Below, piece by piece: positions 6,956-16,309 of a stretch of 64,000 bases of DNA (position 1 is its first letter; each line of letters starts with the position of its first letter). The notes under the pieces are model-generated. The model was not told the DNA's origin. It saw only the letters and a program-made list of their open reading frames with translations, and ran no database searches. Origin of the DNA: an uncultured Caryophanales bacterium (GTDB taxonomy: Bacteria > Bacillota_I > Bacilli_A > RFN20 > CAG-288); assembly GCA_949287425.1 (NCBI GenBank), contig CASEGJ010000001.1:62001-126000 (forward strand). The letters run 5' to 3'. The translations under genes were made by a program, and so were the position numbers.

Positions 6956-8875
6956 ATGAAAGAATTAAAAGAATTTCAAACTGAAACTAAGCAGTTATTA
7001 AACTTGATGATTAATTCTATCTACACTAATAAAGATATCTTTTTAAGGGAACTTATTTCAAACGCTAGCGATGCTAACGATAAATATAAGTTTTTAACTT
7101 ATAAAGATTCTAATAAATATCCTTCTAGTGAACATGAAATTAAAATCGTCAGAAATAAAGATGAAAGATATTTAGAAGTTATCGATAATGGTATCGGTAT
7201 GACTAAAGCCGAAGTGATTTCCAATTTAGGAACTATCGCTAAATCTGGTTCAAAGGAATTTTTAGAGAAAGTTTCTAAAGCCAAATCAGATAAAGAGTTT
7301 GATATTATCGGTCAATTTGGCGTTGGTTTTTATTCTGCTTTTATGGTTGCTAAAAAGATAGAAGTTTATACTAGATCATTAGATGATACTACTGGCTATT
7401 TATTTACTAGTGATGGAATTGATACTTATTCAATAGAAGCTATTGATAAAAAAGATCACGGGACTTTAATTAGGGTATATTTAAAAGACGATAGTGATGA
7501 TTTTGAATATTCTAAATATTTAGAAGAATTTACTATTAAAGATTTAGTTAAGAAATATTCTGATTATATTAAATATCCTATTAAGATGGATGTAACTAAA
7601 AAAGAACAAGTAAAAGACGAAAAAGGTGAACCTATTAAAGATAAATACGAAGATATAGTAGTTACTGAAACATTAAATTCTATGGTTCCTATTTGGAAAA
7701 AACCTAGAAAAGATGTTAGTGAAGCTGATTTGGCTGAATTTTATAAATCGAAATATTTCGATTATCACGATCCGTATTTTTCTTTATATATCAAAGCTGA
7801 AGGTCTTCTTGAATATAACGCTTTAATTTTCGTTCCATCTCATCCACCTATTAACCTCTATTCAGAAAATTATGAAAAAGGCTTAGATTTATATGTTAAA
7901 GGCGTATTTATTAAAGACCATACTAAAGAATTAGTTCCTGATTATTTAAAATTTATCAAAGGTTTAGTTGACGATGACGATCTCGATTTAAACATTTCAA
8001 GAGAGATGTTACAAAATTCGCCTTTACTTACTAAGATTGCTAATAACATTGAAAAGAAAGTAATCGATAAATTTGCTGAAATTAAAAATAGCGATTATGA
8101 AAAATACCTCAAGATTTTTGAAACATATGGAAGTTATCTAAAATACGGAATTTATTCTTCATATGGCAATAAAAAAGATCTTTTGCAGGATTTATTAGTC
8201 TATTCTAGCTTAAATAGTGAAAAACCTATCTCATTTAAAGAATATAAAGATAAGATGGGTAAGGATCAAAAATACATCTATTACGCTTCTAATAAAAACA
8301 TTGATGCTATTAAAAATATGCCTCAACTAGAAAAGTTTAAACAAAAAGGAATCGATGTTTTATTCTTCGATAATGAGATTGATGAATTTGTCACTATGAT
8401 ATTAAACAATTATGATAACGTTCAATTTAAATCTATTACTGAAGAGGCTAACGATGATCTTAGCAAAGAAGAAAAAGATAAATTAGATAGTTTAAATGCT
8501 AGCTATAAAAGAATCTTAGATGTTTTAAAAGAAAGCTTAAAAGATAAAGTTGACGATGTTAGCTTTTCTACTAAATTAGTTGATTCACCAGTATGCGTAG
8601 AAAATAAACAGGGTGTTTCATTAAATATGGAACAAGTTTTAAAAGAGCAACCTGGTGCTGAAAATGTTGCTCCAAAAGCTAGTAAGGTTCTTGAAATTAA
8701 TCCTGATAGCGATCTATTTAAAGCCATTAGCCAACTTGATGACGATGAAAAAATTAAATCATATTCAAGTTTGCTATATAATGAAGCAATGATTCTTCAA
8801 GGCTTTGAAATAGATAATAAAGTTGAATTTGTTAAAAAGTTAAATCAACTGATGCTTGAAGCTTTGAAAAAATAA
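6956..8875 (+). CDS. htpG: Molecular chaperone HtpG (Hsp90)
   Basis: A 639-residue cytosolic Hsp90-family ATPase chaperone. The N-terminal GHKL ATPase is intact: ELISNASDANDK with the catalytic Glu and Asn, DNGIGM, and GQFGVGFYSAFMV for the lid. The middle domain holds the usual NISREMLQ with its Arg, and the C-terminal dimerisation domain is shortish but complete, without the MEEVD end, as expected of bacterial forms. The ATG at 6956 is chosen over an upstream in-frame TTG at 6938 because AAGGAG sits 8 nt ahead of it and homologues begin at this point. CIRCE control implies heat-shock induction through HrcA. It is monocistronic with a good terminator. Confidence 0.96.
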   Translation: MKELKEFQTETKQLLNLMINSIYTNKDIFLRELISNASDANDKYKFLTYKDSNKYPSSEHEIKIVRNKDERYLEVIDNGIGMTKAEVISNLGTIAKSGSKEFLEKVSKAKSDKEFDIIGQFGVGFYSAFMVAKKIEVYTRSLDDTTGYLFTSDGIDTYSIEAIDKKDHGTLIRVYLKDDSDDFEYSKYLEEFTIKDLVKKYSDYIKYPIKMDVTKKEQVKDEKGEPIKDKYEDIVVTETLNSMVPIWKKPRKDVSEADLAEFYKSKYFDYHDPYFSLYIKAEGLLEYNALIFVPSHPPINLYSENYEKGLDLYVKGVFIKDHTKELVPDYLKFIKGLVDDDDLDLNISREMLQNSPLLTKIANNIEKKVIDKFAEIKNSDYEKYLKIFETYGSYLKYGIYSSYGNKKDLLQDLLVYSSLNSEKPISFKEYKDKMGKDQKYIYYASNKNIDAIKNMPQLEKFKQKGIDVLFFDNEIDEFVTMILNNYDNVQFKSITEEANDDLSKEEKDKLDSLNASYKRILDVLKESLKDKVDDVSFSTKLVDSPVCVENKQGVSLNMEQVLKEQPGAENVAPKASKVLEINPDSDLFKAISQLDDDEKIKSYSSLLYNEAMILQGFEIDNKVEFVKKLNQLMLEALKK

Positions 8876-8895
8876 AAAAACATTTGTTTATATTG

Positions 8896-8926
8896 GCTGC
8901 TGTAATTAAATTTATGGCAGCTTTTT
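8896..8926 (+). terminator. Rho-independent terminator after htpG
   Basis: A 10-bp stem (8896-8905 with 8912-8921, including two G-T pairs), a 6-nt loop and five Ts from 8922. Confidence 0.8.
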
Positions 8927-8945
8927 ATGTGCCAAAATTGTCATT

Positions 8946-8976
8946 TTGAATTGTGGGGGTGGTGGTGTGTTAAAAT
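8946..8976 (+). promoter_or_regulatory. Possible promoter with a G-rich spacer upstream of the 973-residue lipoprotein
   Basis: TTGAAT at 8946-8951 and an extended -10 TG-T-TAAAAT (hexamer 8971-8976) are separated by 19 nt that include an unusual G/T-only run at 8952-8970 with G5 and repeated GGT. In this AT-rich genome such a run stands out. Spacing is 2 nt longer than optimal. The start codon is 86 nt further on. Confidence 0.45.
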
Positions 8977-9062
8977 AGGCTATAGATAAATTAAATTTTT
9001 TGTTTATATCTAAAATAAAACAAAAGAAAATTTATTTATATATCAAAGAAAGGTAACACGAT

Positions 9063-11984
9063 ATGAAAAAATCAAAAAAGGTCGCTTGTTGTTTGTTGGT
9101 ATTAACCACTTCTTTAATTATGTCATCATGTGACAAATCTCAGGTTAGTCCAACTGATCCTTCAAAAGTAGTAACAAAGGTTGAAAAAACATCTTCTGAT
9201 GAAAATAAAGATACTTATACTATTACTTTTGCTGATGGTTCTACTTTTACTTTTACTGTTGAACATGGTAAAGATGGTCAAGATGGTGAAAAAGGCGAAA
9301 CTGGGCCCCAAGGTCCAGTAGGTCAAACTGGTGAAGATGGTTTAACTCCTAAAATAGGTGAAAATGGAAACTGGTGGATAGGTGAAACTGATACAGGTGT
9401 TTCTGCTAGTGGTCAAAATGGTGAAAAAGGAAATGGTATCAAAGAAATTAAAAAGACTGATACTCAAGGTGATATAGATACATATACTATTTATTTTACC
9501 GATGGAACAACTTTCACTTTCACAGTTACTAATGGGACTACAGCTGAAGCAAAATATTACACTGTTAATTTCGATTTAAATAATGGTGAATATATTTCTG
9601 ATATTGATATTTCTAAATATACAAACATCAAAGAAGGTTCAACTATTCAACTTCCTGATGTTTATAGAGAAGGTTATACTTTCGAAGGTTGGTATACTGG
9701 TAAAGGTATTAATGACACTCGATTTACTTCGTATAGCCAAGTTAATTCTAATTTAACATTGGTCGCTAAATGGGCGAAAATGACTTATGATGGACAAACA
9801 GCACTTACTGACGATATAAGAAAAGAGACAAAAAGATATTTTGCTAGTATGTATGATATTTATCTGAAAGGTGAAGTTGCTAGTTCAAATTATTCCAAAT
9901 ACTTAGAATTTATCGGTTTAGCAGATTTTGTTGCTGATGATAATGAAGCTAATGAATTAATTGAGCAGTTTGTTAATTGGTTTTACACTTTACCAGTTGA
10001 TCATGCAATGATTGAAGCTGATTTAACTATAATTAATGAATATTATCAAAACATTTCTTATAATTACCCTCAAATTGCTGAAATGTTCAACGATAGGTAT
10101 AATTCTATTATTTCTCAATATGAAGTAGCTACAACAGTAGGTGAATATATTGAATGTGTAAATCAAATTAATTCTTTATATAACGATGTTATAAATGAAA
10201 TAAATAACTTGGGAAATATTGATCAAGAAAGAGAAAACGCTTATAACGATATAACTAGTCAGTATGAGAATATATCAAGTTACAATCCATTTATTGTAAA
10301 TTATGAATCTGATTATCAAGAAATTTTGAATATAATTCAGACTGCTAAAACTAGTGATGATATCAAATACGCTTATGAAAGATTTAATGAACTTACTTCA
10401 AGCGCTGATACTGATTACAATATAGCGACAAATTCAAGAGATAGTTTAGTTAATAATTTAAATCAAGCTTACGAAATGTATAATTCTCAATTTGAGCTTT
10501 CTGAAGAAGATCATATAAGTTATCAAGATTTAAGTAATCAATTATATGATGATAAAAATTTAACTAATTTAGATTATTTAACTGGTGAGGTTTCAATTTA
10601 TATTGAAAGATTACAAACTAACTATGGTGAATTAGATCTTACTTCCAAAAAAGAAGAACTAATTAATGATTTAGATTATAAAATTGAAGATTTAACTAAT
10701 CAATTTGGTGAAGATAAACTTCAAAATTACCTTGAGACATTTGAATCATATAGAACTACAATTAATGAATCTAATAGCATTTTAGAATTGCTAAATTTAC
10801 AAAATGACATTAATAATTATTACGAGCAAATTTATAACGAATTAAGTTTCGATTATGAATATAGAGATAACATTTTAAATAATTTAGCTGAGTCGTGGAA
10901 TGTTTTAACTGAAAGATTTGGTAAAACTAGTTTAGAAGAATATCAATCAACATACGATTATTATTATGAATTAGTTAGTAATTGTACTAATACTGATGAA
11001 TTATATAAGTATGAAAATGAAATTAATGAATTTTTAGTATATGTTACTGAAAATTTAGAAAATCAATATGAATCACTTAGAAATGATCTTATGAATCAAT
11101 TTGTAAGTGAATTAGAAAATATAACTCAACAATTAAACAATTTATACGATCTTAGTAGTGATGAAAAATATGGCCCACTTGTTCAAGAAGCTATTAACAA
11201 TTTACAAAGTTTACCTGTAGATGAATTAGATGATTACTATGCTAATACTATTGAACCATTATTAAGTGAACTTAACACTTATAAAGATGAGCTATTAGCT
11301 AAGGCAGTATATATTCAATTTTATCCTGAATTTCCTGTAATAGGTTTATCTTTATGGTTAACTAGTTCGCCTAAACCATATTTTGTTGGAGATACTATTA
11401 CATTAACTCAAGAAGATTTAGATAATATGTTTGCTCCTGTAAGTGGATTTAGTGTTGATAAAGTTTATTTAGATAAAGAACATCAACAAGAAATTAACTT
11501 AACTGAAGGTGTTTATCTTGATGGTGAAACTTATTTAGCTCAGCAAACTTACTATTTCTATATGACTTATGTAATTACTGATTTAGATTTAGCTAAACAA
11601 ACTTTCAATCAAATTTTAGTAACTATTAAAGAAAATATGGCTACATATTATCCTACTTATGAAGAAAGTTTAACTGCTATAGCTGATAAATATATGGCAA
11701 TGTTAGATACAATTTCTACTCCTGAAGATCTACTATCAGCTATGGAAGAATATAATTCAGAAATGTTACAAGTTGAAATAGGAATTTTTGTTGAGCAAAT
11801 GCAAATGAGCTTTGATGAACTTTCTAAGCAAAATCCTGATGTTTTAAATTACCAAGATGAATTTGATGGTTATGTTGAACAAATTAAAGGAGCAACTAGC
11901 GAACAAGAATTATCTAACATCATAAATGAATTTAATGATTTTATAATGCAGTTTTATGAAATTCCAATTGAAACTAACGCTTAA
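9063..11984 (+). CDS. Large surface lipoprotein with collagen-like, InlB-type and helical repeats
   Basis: A 973-residue lipoprotein. Residues 1-22 are a type II signal peptide with lipobox MSSC (Cys23). Two copies of a TYTI.F.DG.TFTFTV module (about 50-65 and 140-155) flank a collagen-like run of G-x-y triplets (GKDGQDGEKGETGPQGP and onward, about 71-95). An InlB/Listeria-Bacteroides repeat follows (about 165-240: GYTFEGWYTG ... LTLVAKW). The remainder to about residue 780 is acidic helical repeat; two clear units of about 72 residues share LT..FG...L..Y.....Y..., near residues 543 and 615. A final globular part ends the protein. It is anchored outside the membrane and probably adhesive or structural. 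AAAGG lies about 7 nt before the ATG. It is monocistronic. Confidence 0.8.
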   Translation: MKKSKKVACCLLVLTTSLIMSSCDKSQVSPTDPSKVVTKVEKTSSDENKDTYTITFADGSTFTFTVEHGKDGQDGEKGETGPQGPVGQTGEDGLTPKIGENGNWWIGETDTGVSASGQNGEKGNGIKEIKKTDTQGDIDTYTIYFTDGTTFTFTVTNGTTAEAKYYTVNFDLNNGEYISDIDISKYTNIKEGSTIQLPDVYREGYTFEGWYTGKGINDTRFTSYSQVNSNLTLVAKWAKMTYDGQTALTDDIRKETKRYFASMYDIYLKGEVASSNYSKYLEFIGLADFVADDNEANELIEQFVNWFYTLPVDHAMIEADLTIINEYYQNISYNYPQIAEMFNDRYNSIISQYEVATTVGEYIECVNQINSLYNDVINEINNLGNIDQERENAYNDITSQYENISSYNPFIVNYESDYQEILNIIQTAKTSDDIKYAYERFNELTSSADTDYNIATNSRDSLVNNLNQAYEMYNSQFELSEEDHISYQDLSNQLYDDKNLTNLDYLTGEVSIYIERLQTNYGELDLTSKKEELINDLDYKIEDLTNQFGEDKLQNYLETFESYRTTINESNSILELLNLQNDINNYYEQIYNELSFDYEYRDNILNNLAESWNVLTERFGKTSLEEYQSTYDYYYELVSNCTNTDELYKYENEINEFLVYVTENLENQYESLRNDLMNQFVSELENITQQLNNLYDLSSDEKYGPLVQEAINNLQSLPVDELDDYYANTIEPLLSELNTYKDELLAKAVYIQFYPEFPVIGLSLWLTSSPKPYFVGDTITLTQEDLDNMFAPVSGFSVDKVYLDKEHQQEINLTEGVYLDGETYLAQQTYYFYMTYVITDLDLAKQTFNQILVTIKENMATYYPTYEESLTAIADKYMAMLDTISTPEDLLSAMEEYNSEMLQVEIGIFVEQMQMSFDELSKQNPDVLNYQDEFDGYVEQIKGATSEQELSNIINEFNDFIMQFYEIPIETNA

Positions 11985-11995
11985 TATCAAAATAA

Positions 11996-12023
11996 AAGTC
12001 CAGGCTAACAACTTGGACTTTTT
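11996..12023 (+). terminator. Rho-independent terminator after the lipoprotein gene
   Basis: AAGTCCA at 11996-12002 pairs with TGGACTT at 12014-12020, followed by TTT. It lies between convergent genes. Confidence 0.75.
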
Positions 12024-12040
12024 GCATTTATAAATTTGTA

Positions 12041-13174
12041 TTAATGAACATGATAGCTGTTATTTTTTTGCTTGTAAATCTCTAAAAGTTTACTAGTAGG
12101 CATAAATCTATAGTTTAAAAAGATCTTAATAAAATTACTAACAGCTGCAAAAAACTCCTTGGATTTTGAATTTTTCATTCTTTTGGAAAGTAACTTTCTT
12201 CCTTTTGAAATAAACTGTAAGTTGAAATCTTTTTGCGTTTGAATCCCACATTCTTTTAAAAACGAAAACAGTTGATTTAAAAGCTGCCTTTTCTTTCTAG
12301 TTGAATAACATTTTAGCCAACTAGTAAAACTAGCTGAAAGAGCTAGTGAAGTTTTTGAAAGAGAAGGGATTCTTCTAAATAATTGAGTTTTTTCATCAAT
12401 TTTCCATTCGTAAATCGCATGTTGAATAACGCCATTTATTCCAGTAGCATCGATAATAACTGAGTTGATATTATCTAATAATAAAGTGCCAATTACTGAA
12501 TCTTTAGTAATGTATTTTTTAATTTTAGATAGTAAACTAGCATTTTTATCTTCAAGAGGGTAGTTTTCTAAATTTCCTGGACCTTCAAAATTGTAGATAG
12601 CTTCTACTTGGTCTTGGCTTTCTTTTTTGGCAAATAAATAAGCGTATTGAGCTAAATTTCCACCTTTAGAATGGCCAGTAAGATAAAATCTAGTATTACT
12701 AGGAAAAATAGCGACAAGTTCATCTAAATAATGCTTAGCACTAAGTTGACCAGGAATAGTAGTTTTATATGAAAGCATAGTAGACTCATACCAGCCAGTT
12801 AGACTAATATCAGTTCCCCGATAACAAATAACATACGTATTAAAATCAATTTTAAAACTCAAAGCTGCAAACTGTATTTTTTTACTTGAAGATGTATATT
12901 TTTTAAAGTGAAAAATCTCAATATCTTTAAATCTATTTGAAACGACTAATTCATTGACTAACTTAAGTCCTTTTTTAGAATCGAGGGCTTTTTTAACTAG
13001 ATATTGTTTGTCTTTTAATAAATTAAATTGCTTAAAAGTTACGACATCTTGCTTTTTAAAGAATTTTTGGAATTCAAAATAGCTGATTTGTGAGAAAACA
13101 GCGAAATCAGTTTCTTTTAAGCTGTCTTCTTTAAAGGATTTTTGATTTTGTTTTACATATTCAATAATATTCAT
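12041..13174 (-). CDS. DUF2974 (Mbeg1-like) alpha/beta hydrolase, lipase class 3-like
   Basis: A 377-residue protein. YVICYRGTD near residues 113-121 and the nucleophile elbow LTGHSKGGNLAQYA near 164-177 (GHSKG, Ser as nucleophile) match DUF2974/lipase_3-like proteins of Firmicutes. EAIYNFEGPG near 190 is also typical. There is no signal peptide, so it is cytosolic; the substrate is unknown and presumed lipid-like or ester. The gene has no ribosome binding site; TAAAAT on the minus strand lies 6 nt before the ATG, suggesting a leaderless transcript. It is divergent from the DNA glycosylase gene, with a gap of only 49 nt. Confidence 0.75.
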   Translation of the reverse strand: MNIIEYVKQNQKSFKEDSLKETDFAVFSQISYFEFQKFFKKQDVVTFKQFNLLKDKQYLVKKALDSKKGLKLVNELVVSNRFKDIEIFHFKKYTSSSKKIQFAALSFKIDFNTYVICYRGTDISLTGWYESTMLSYKTTIPGQLSAKHYLDELVAIFPSNTRFYLTGHSKGGNLAQYAYLFAKKESQDQVEAIYNFEGPGNLENYPLEDKNASLLSKIKKYITKDSVIGTLLLDNINSVIIDATGINGVIQHAIYEWKIDEKTQLFRRIPSLSKTSLALSASFTSWLKCYSTRKKRQLLNQLFSFLKECGIQTQKDFNLQFISKGRKLLSKRMKNSKSKEFFAAVSNFIKIFLNYRFMPTSKLLEIYKQKNNSYHVH

Positions 13175-13180
13175 AATTTA

Positions 13181-13186
13181 ATTTTA
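13181..13186 (-). promoter_or_regulatory. -10 element directly before the DUF2974 gene (leaderless candidate)
   Basis: On the minus strand TAAAAT ends 6 nt before the ATG at 13174, and there is no ribosome binding site between them. A divergent TATAAT for the next gene lies a few bases away. Confidence 0.45.
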
Positions 13187-13223
13187 GTTTGTTTATAATA
13201 TTTAGTAAAGAAAGAATAATAAA

Positions 13224-13739
13224 ATGTCAAAATTTTCACATTTAGTTCACAATTTAAATCCGATTATTTCAAAAGAATCAACTATATTAATCCTAGGAAG
13301 TTTTCCTTCTAAGATATCTAGAGAAGATGGATTTTATTATGCAAATAAAATGAACAGGTTTTGGAAAGTGATTTATAGGATATATAATGTTAATTACATT
13401 GAAGAAAACCTAACTGTTTCTAAGAAAAAAGAAATTATATTAAAAAACAAATTGGCTTTGTTTGATATAGTTAAATCCTGTTTAATATCCAATTCAAGTG
13501 ACTCTTCAATTAAAGATGTTAAATATAACGATATCGTTAACTTAATTAAAGATTGTAAGATTAAATATATTATTGCTAATGGAAATAAAGCATATGAACT
13601 AATTGAAAAATATCAAAAAGAAATAGGAAGTAATTTCTTACCTCCTATAATTAAACTACCATCGACATCATCTGCTAATTCTAAAATTAGCTTAGATAAA
13701 TTAGTAGAAGAATATTCAAAATATTTATTTAGAAATTAA
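13224..13739 (+). CDS. DNA-deoxyinosine / uracil-DNA glycosylase (UDG superfamily, COG3663)
   Basis: A 171-residue base-excision repair enzyme. The first motif LILGSFPSKISREDGFYYAN (about residues 21-40) carries the GS.PS and YY.N active-site region of the hypoxanthine/uracil glycosylase family, and LPSTSSAN (about 149-156) is the second conserved motif, usually LPSTSPA. Members remove deaminated bases such as hypoxanthine or uracil from DNA. The length is normal for the family. A TATAAT lies at about 13194-13199 with a weak AAAGAAAG ribosome binding site before the ATG. Its 3' end overlaps the convergent aldo/keto reductase by 11 nt. Confidence 0.8.
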   Translation: MSKFSHLVHNLNPIISKESTILILGSFPSKISREDGFYYANKMNRFWKVIYRIYNVNYIEENLTVSKKKEIILKNKLALFDIVKSCLISNSSDSSIKDVKYNDIVNLIKDCKIKYIIANGNKAYELIEKYQKEIGSNFLPPIIKLPSTSSANSKISLDKLVEEYSKYLFRN

Positions 13740-14571
13740 TCTTATCTATTGATTCAACTGTCTGAGGAATATTTTCAAGAGGGAAAGTATCTAGATATTC
13801 TAAATCGTGTTCATCTAGATGGATATTAGTCGCATCTAAATTAGAAATGATCCTTTCTTGATGAATGGATTTTACTAGTGGAATAATTCCTCTTTGAATT
13901 TGGTAAGTTAACATTAATTGAGCAGGGGTTATTCCTTTTTTATTAGCTAAGTTAACAATACGTTCATCACTAAGTAAAGAAGGTCTTCCTAACGGAGAAT
14001 AAGCTTCAACTACAATGTTATTTTTTCTACAAAAATCGACAGTTTCTTCATGAAGTAAACCAGGGAAACGCAAAATTTGATCAACCATAGGTTTAACTCT
14101 ACAAATCGATAAAATTTGTTGCAGGTGTTTTGGCATGAAGTTAGAAACACCGATTGCTTTAATCTTTCCTTGATAATAAAGATCTTCAAAAGCTTTCCAC
14201 GTTTCAAGATTCATCTTTTCATAGTTATCTCTATATTTAAGTGGATTTGGCCAGTGGATTAAAAATAAATCTAGATAATCTAAGCCTAGTCTTTTTAATG
14301 AATTGTTAAATTCCTGAATAGTTAAATCATAACCACGAAACGAATTAGCAAGTTTGCTTGTTATAAATAGTTTGCTTCTATCGATATTAGAATCTTTAAT
14401 AGCTTGACCTACTTCTTCTTCGTTATCGTAAGCTTGAGCTGTATCAATTAGTCTATATCCAGCTTCAATAGCCCATTTAGTTGCTTGATAGCATTCATTT
14501 TGATTAGCTCTCCAAGTTCCAAAACCAATAGATGGAATTTTAACTCCGTTTGATAGTGTTATTTCTTTCAT
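13729..14571 (-). CDS. Aldo/keto reductase
   Basis: A 280-residue NADPH-dependent oxidoreductase of the AKR family (diketogulonate reductase-like). It begins MKEITLSNGVKIPSIGFGTW and keeps the catalytic tetrad: Asp and Tyr in RLIDTAQAYDNEEEVG, Lys in LFITSKL and His in LFLIHWP. GVSNF and the late VKSIHQERI NADP-binding segment, usually PKS, are present. The substrate is unknown. The ATG at 14571 is preferred to one 15 nt upstream, because the upstream ATG lies within the GGAGG ribosome binding site. On the minus strand TATAAT lies close upstream. Confidence 0.88.
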   Translation of the reverse strand: MKEITLSNGVKIPSIGFGTWRANQNECYQATKWAIEAGYRLIDTAQAYDNEEEVGQAIKDSNIDRSKLFITSKLANSFRGYDLTIQEFNNSLKRLGLDYLDLFLIHWPNPLKYRDNYEKMNLETWKAFEDLYYQGKIKAIGVSNFMPKHLQQILSICRVKPMVDQILRFPGLLHEETVDFCRKNNIVVEAYSPLGRPSLLSDERIVNLANKKGITPAQLMLTYQIQRGIIPLVKSIHQERIISNLDATNIHLDEHDLEYLDTFPLENIPQTVESIDKINF

Positions 14572-14671
14572 GTTAACTTCCTCCATAGATATTATAGCCT
14601 AAAATTATCTAGTTAGATTTAATTGTTATAACACGTGAGTTTATTAATAAAGTATTAATTTAAATTATAAG

Positions 14672-14700
14672 TTGACAATAAGCGGGGGGGGGATTAGAAT
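14672..14700 (+). promoter_or_regulatory. Promoter with a G9 tract in the spacer (phase-variation candidate)
   Basis: TTGACA at 14672-14677 and TAGAAT at 14695-14700 are separated by exactly 17 nt, and that spacer contains nine consecutive Gs (14684-14692). Slippage in the tract would change the -35/-10 spacing by single bases. The lipoprotein ATG is 29 nt downstream, behind AAAGGAGA. Confidence 0.7.
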
Positions 14701-14729
14701 TTAAGCATATAAAGGAGATATTTTAGATC

Positions 14730-16097
14730 ATGAAAAAGGTTAAATTTTTAAGTTTATTACTTGTTTTAATAACAAGTGGCTCACTAATTGGATGTGATAC
14801 TACTACTGAAACTTCTAGTTCAGCATCAGTATCAATTTCTAGTTCAGAATCTACTTCTTCATCTCAAAGTACAGCAAAGGAATTAACAACTGAGGAAAAG
14901 ATTGAAAATTCTTTAGGCAATATTAAATTTTCCGGTGAGGCATATAAAGAACTTTACGATGATGAAGGAAAATTAGGTACTACCTTAAAAGGACCGATGA
15001 TGTCGTTATTTACTGAAAACTCATATCATTGGGAAGCTAAAGGTGAATTTGATGATTTTGATGGTGGGGAATCTAGTTTATGGTATGTTGATGGGAAAAC
15101 TACTATTTATCAATATACGTTAGATAATCAAGTAGTAGCTAGCCAAGCCACTTATGATGATGGAACACCTGTGGATTGGGAAGATTTTTCTACACCGATA
15201 AATCTTCTTATCAATCAAGATTTAAATGAAAATGAGGATAATAAAGTTGTTTTTGATTTATCTAATGCAGATGGAATGACACTTGCTTGTGATATTGTTG
15301 AAAGAGTAGCATGGTGGCAATTTGATTCGTTAGAATCATTAGTAATTAGTTTTGATGATACTAGGATAGCAAATATTACTTTTAGAACTACTATGACTAA
15401 CGATAACTGGCAAGACTGTGTATATGGTGCGAGTTTAGATGTCGTAGCATTTGGTGAAAATTGTCCAGATTATCCAAAACCTGAACCATATGAATTAACG
15501 CCTGAAAAAGAAGTGCTAGATACAGCGTTAAAAGAAATGGATGAAAGTAATTATATTCTTTCTTACCAAGAACAGCTGATGACATATACTACAGGTAAAG
15601 TCTATAAAACAGATGATACTTTTATTTACATTGATGATTTGGATAATAAATATACTATGGGTGTTACTAAAATAGATGGAGAATGCTATTATATTGGATT
15701 TGATTCTGAAACAGAACAATTATCTAGATCTAGTGAAAGTATAACTTATACTGATTCTAATCAAGCTGTTCCATTTGAAGAATTAATAGCAGAATTTAGT
15801 GCAGTTTCAGCGGCATTTTTTGAAACAAGTGATAAAGATGCTAACTTATTTACTTTGGAAGATGAACCAGCTATGTATTTTGGGCAATATATCACATATG
15901 TCGCTGGCGCAGTTTATGATTTAACTCCTATGACATCAGAATTAACAGAAGTATATTTAAGTGAAGATAAGAAATTAGATCATATTGTATTTAATACTTA
16001 TGGAATGGAAGCTGCAAACTTACAAGTCGATCAAATTGGTGGAGAAATTACTCTTCCTATCGATATAGCAAATCTTCCAGTTGCTTCAACATTATAG
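14730..16097 (+). CDS. Surface lipoprotein with Ser-rich linker, unknown function
   Basis: A 455-residue lipoprotein. The signal peptide covers residues 1-21, with lipobox LIGC (Cys22). A Thr/Ser-rich linker (about 23-48) leads to two related halves: residues about 52-250 and 258-455 both contain a helix, strands and the pattern of a substrate- or carrier-type lipoprotein with repeated FxxEAYKEL- and ILSYQEQL-like openings, so an internal duplication is likely. It has no recognised domain. It is extracellular, membrane-anchored, monocistronic, and bounded by a terminator. AAAGGAGA lies about 13 nt before the ATG. Its promoter carries a G9 spacer tract, so surface expression may switch on and off. 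Confidence 0.7.
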   Translation: MKKVKFLSLLLVLITSGSLIGCDTTTETSSSASVSISSSESTSSSQSTAKELTTEEKIENSLGNIKFSGEAYKELYDDEGKLGTTLKGPMMSLFTENSYHWEAKGEFDDFDGGESSLWYVDGKTTIYQYTLDNQVVASQATYDDGTPVDWEDFSTPINLLINQDLNENEDNKVVFDLSNADGMTLACDIVERVAWWQFDSLESLVISFDDTRIANITFRTTMTNDNWQDCVYGASLDVVAFGENCPDYPKPEPYELTPEKEVLDTALKEMDESNYILSYQEQLMTYTTGKVYKTDDTFIYIDDLDNKYTMGVTKIDGECYYIGFDSETEQLSRSSESITYTDSNQAVPFEELIAEFSAVSAAFFETSDKDANLFTLEDEPAMYFGQYITYVAGAVYDLTPMTSELTEVYLSEDKKLDHIVFNTYGMEAANLQVDQIGGEITLPIDIANLPVASTL

Positions 16098-16117
16098 TTA
16101 ATAATTATTAAATTAAA

Positions 16118-16146
16118 TCTCTAGTCAGTTTGGCTAGAGGTTTTAA
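16118..16146 (+). terminator. Rho-independent terminator after the lipoprotein gene
   Basis: A 9-bp stem (16118-16126 with 16132-16140, two G-T pairs), a 5-nt loop, then TTTT. Confidence 0.7.
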
Positions 16147-16309
16147 TATGGCTAAAATATCAATAGGTGAATTATGTAATCTAAATTTTATATCATTTTA
16201 GCTTTCAAGATTAATAAATTGATATTTTCACTTATGTGTTGTCTTATGGATATTAATAAGACATTACGCTATTTTGATAGTTTTAAATCTAGTAGGAAAA
16301 TTTATGATA

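Noticed and set aside
8952..8970. G-quadruplex at the lipoprotein promoter
   Set aside because: It has only one run of three or more Gs (G5), and the others are GG, so a stable intramolecular quadruplex is doubtful; I kept it as an odd spacer.
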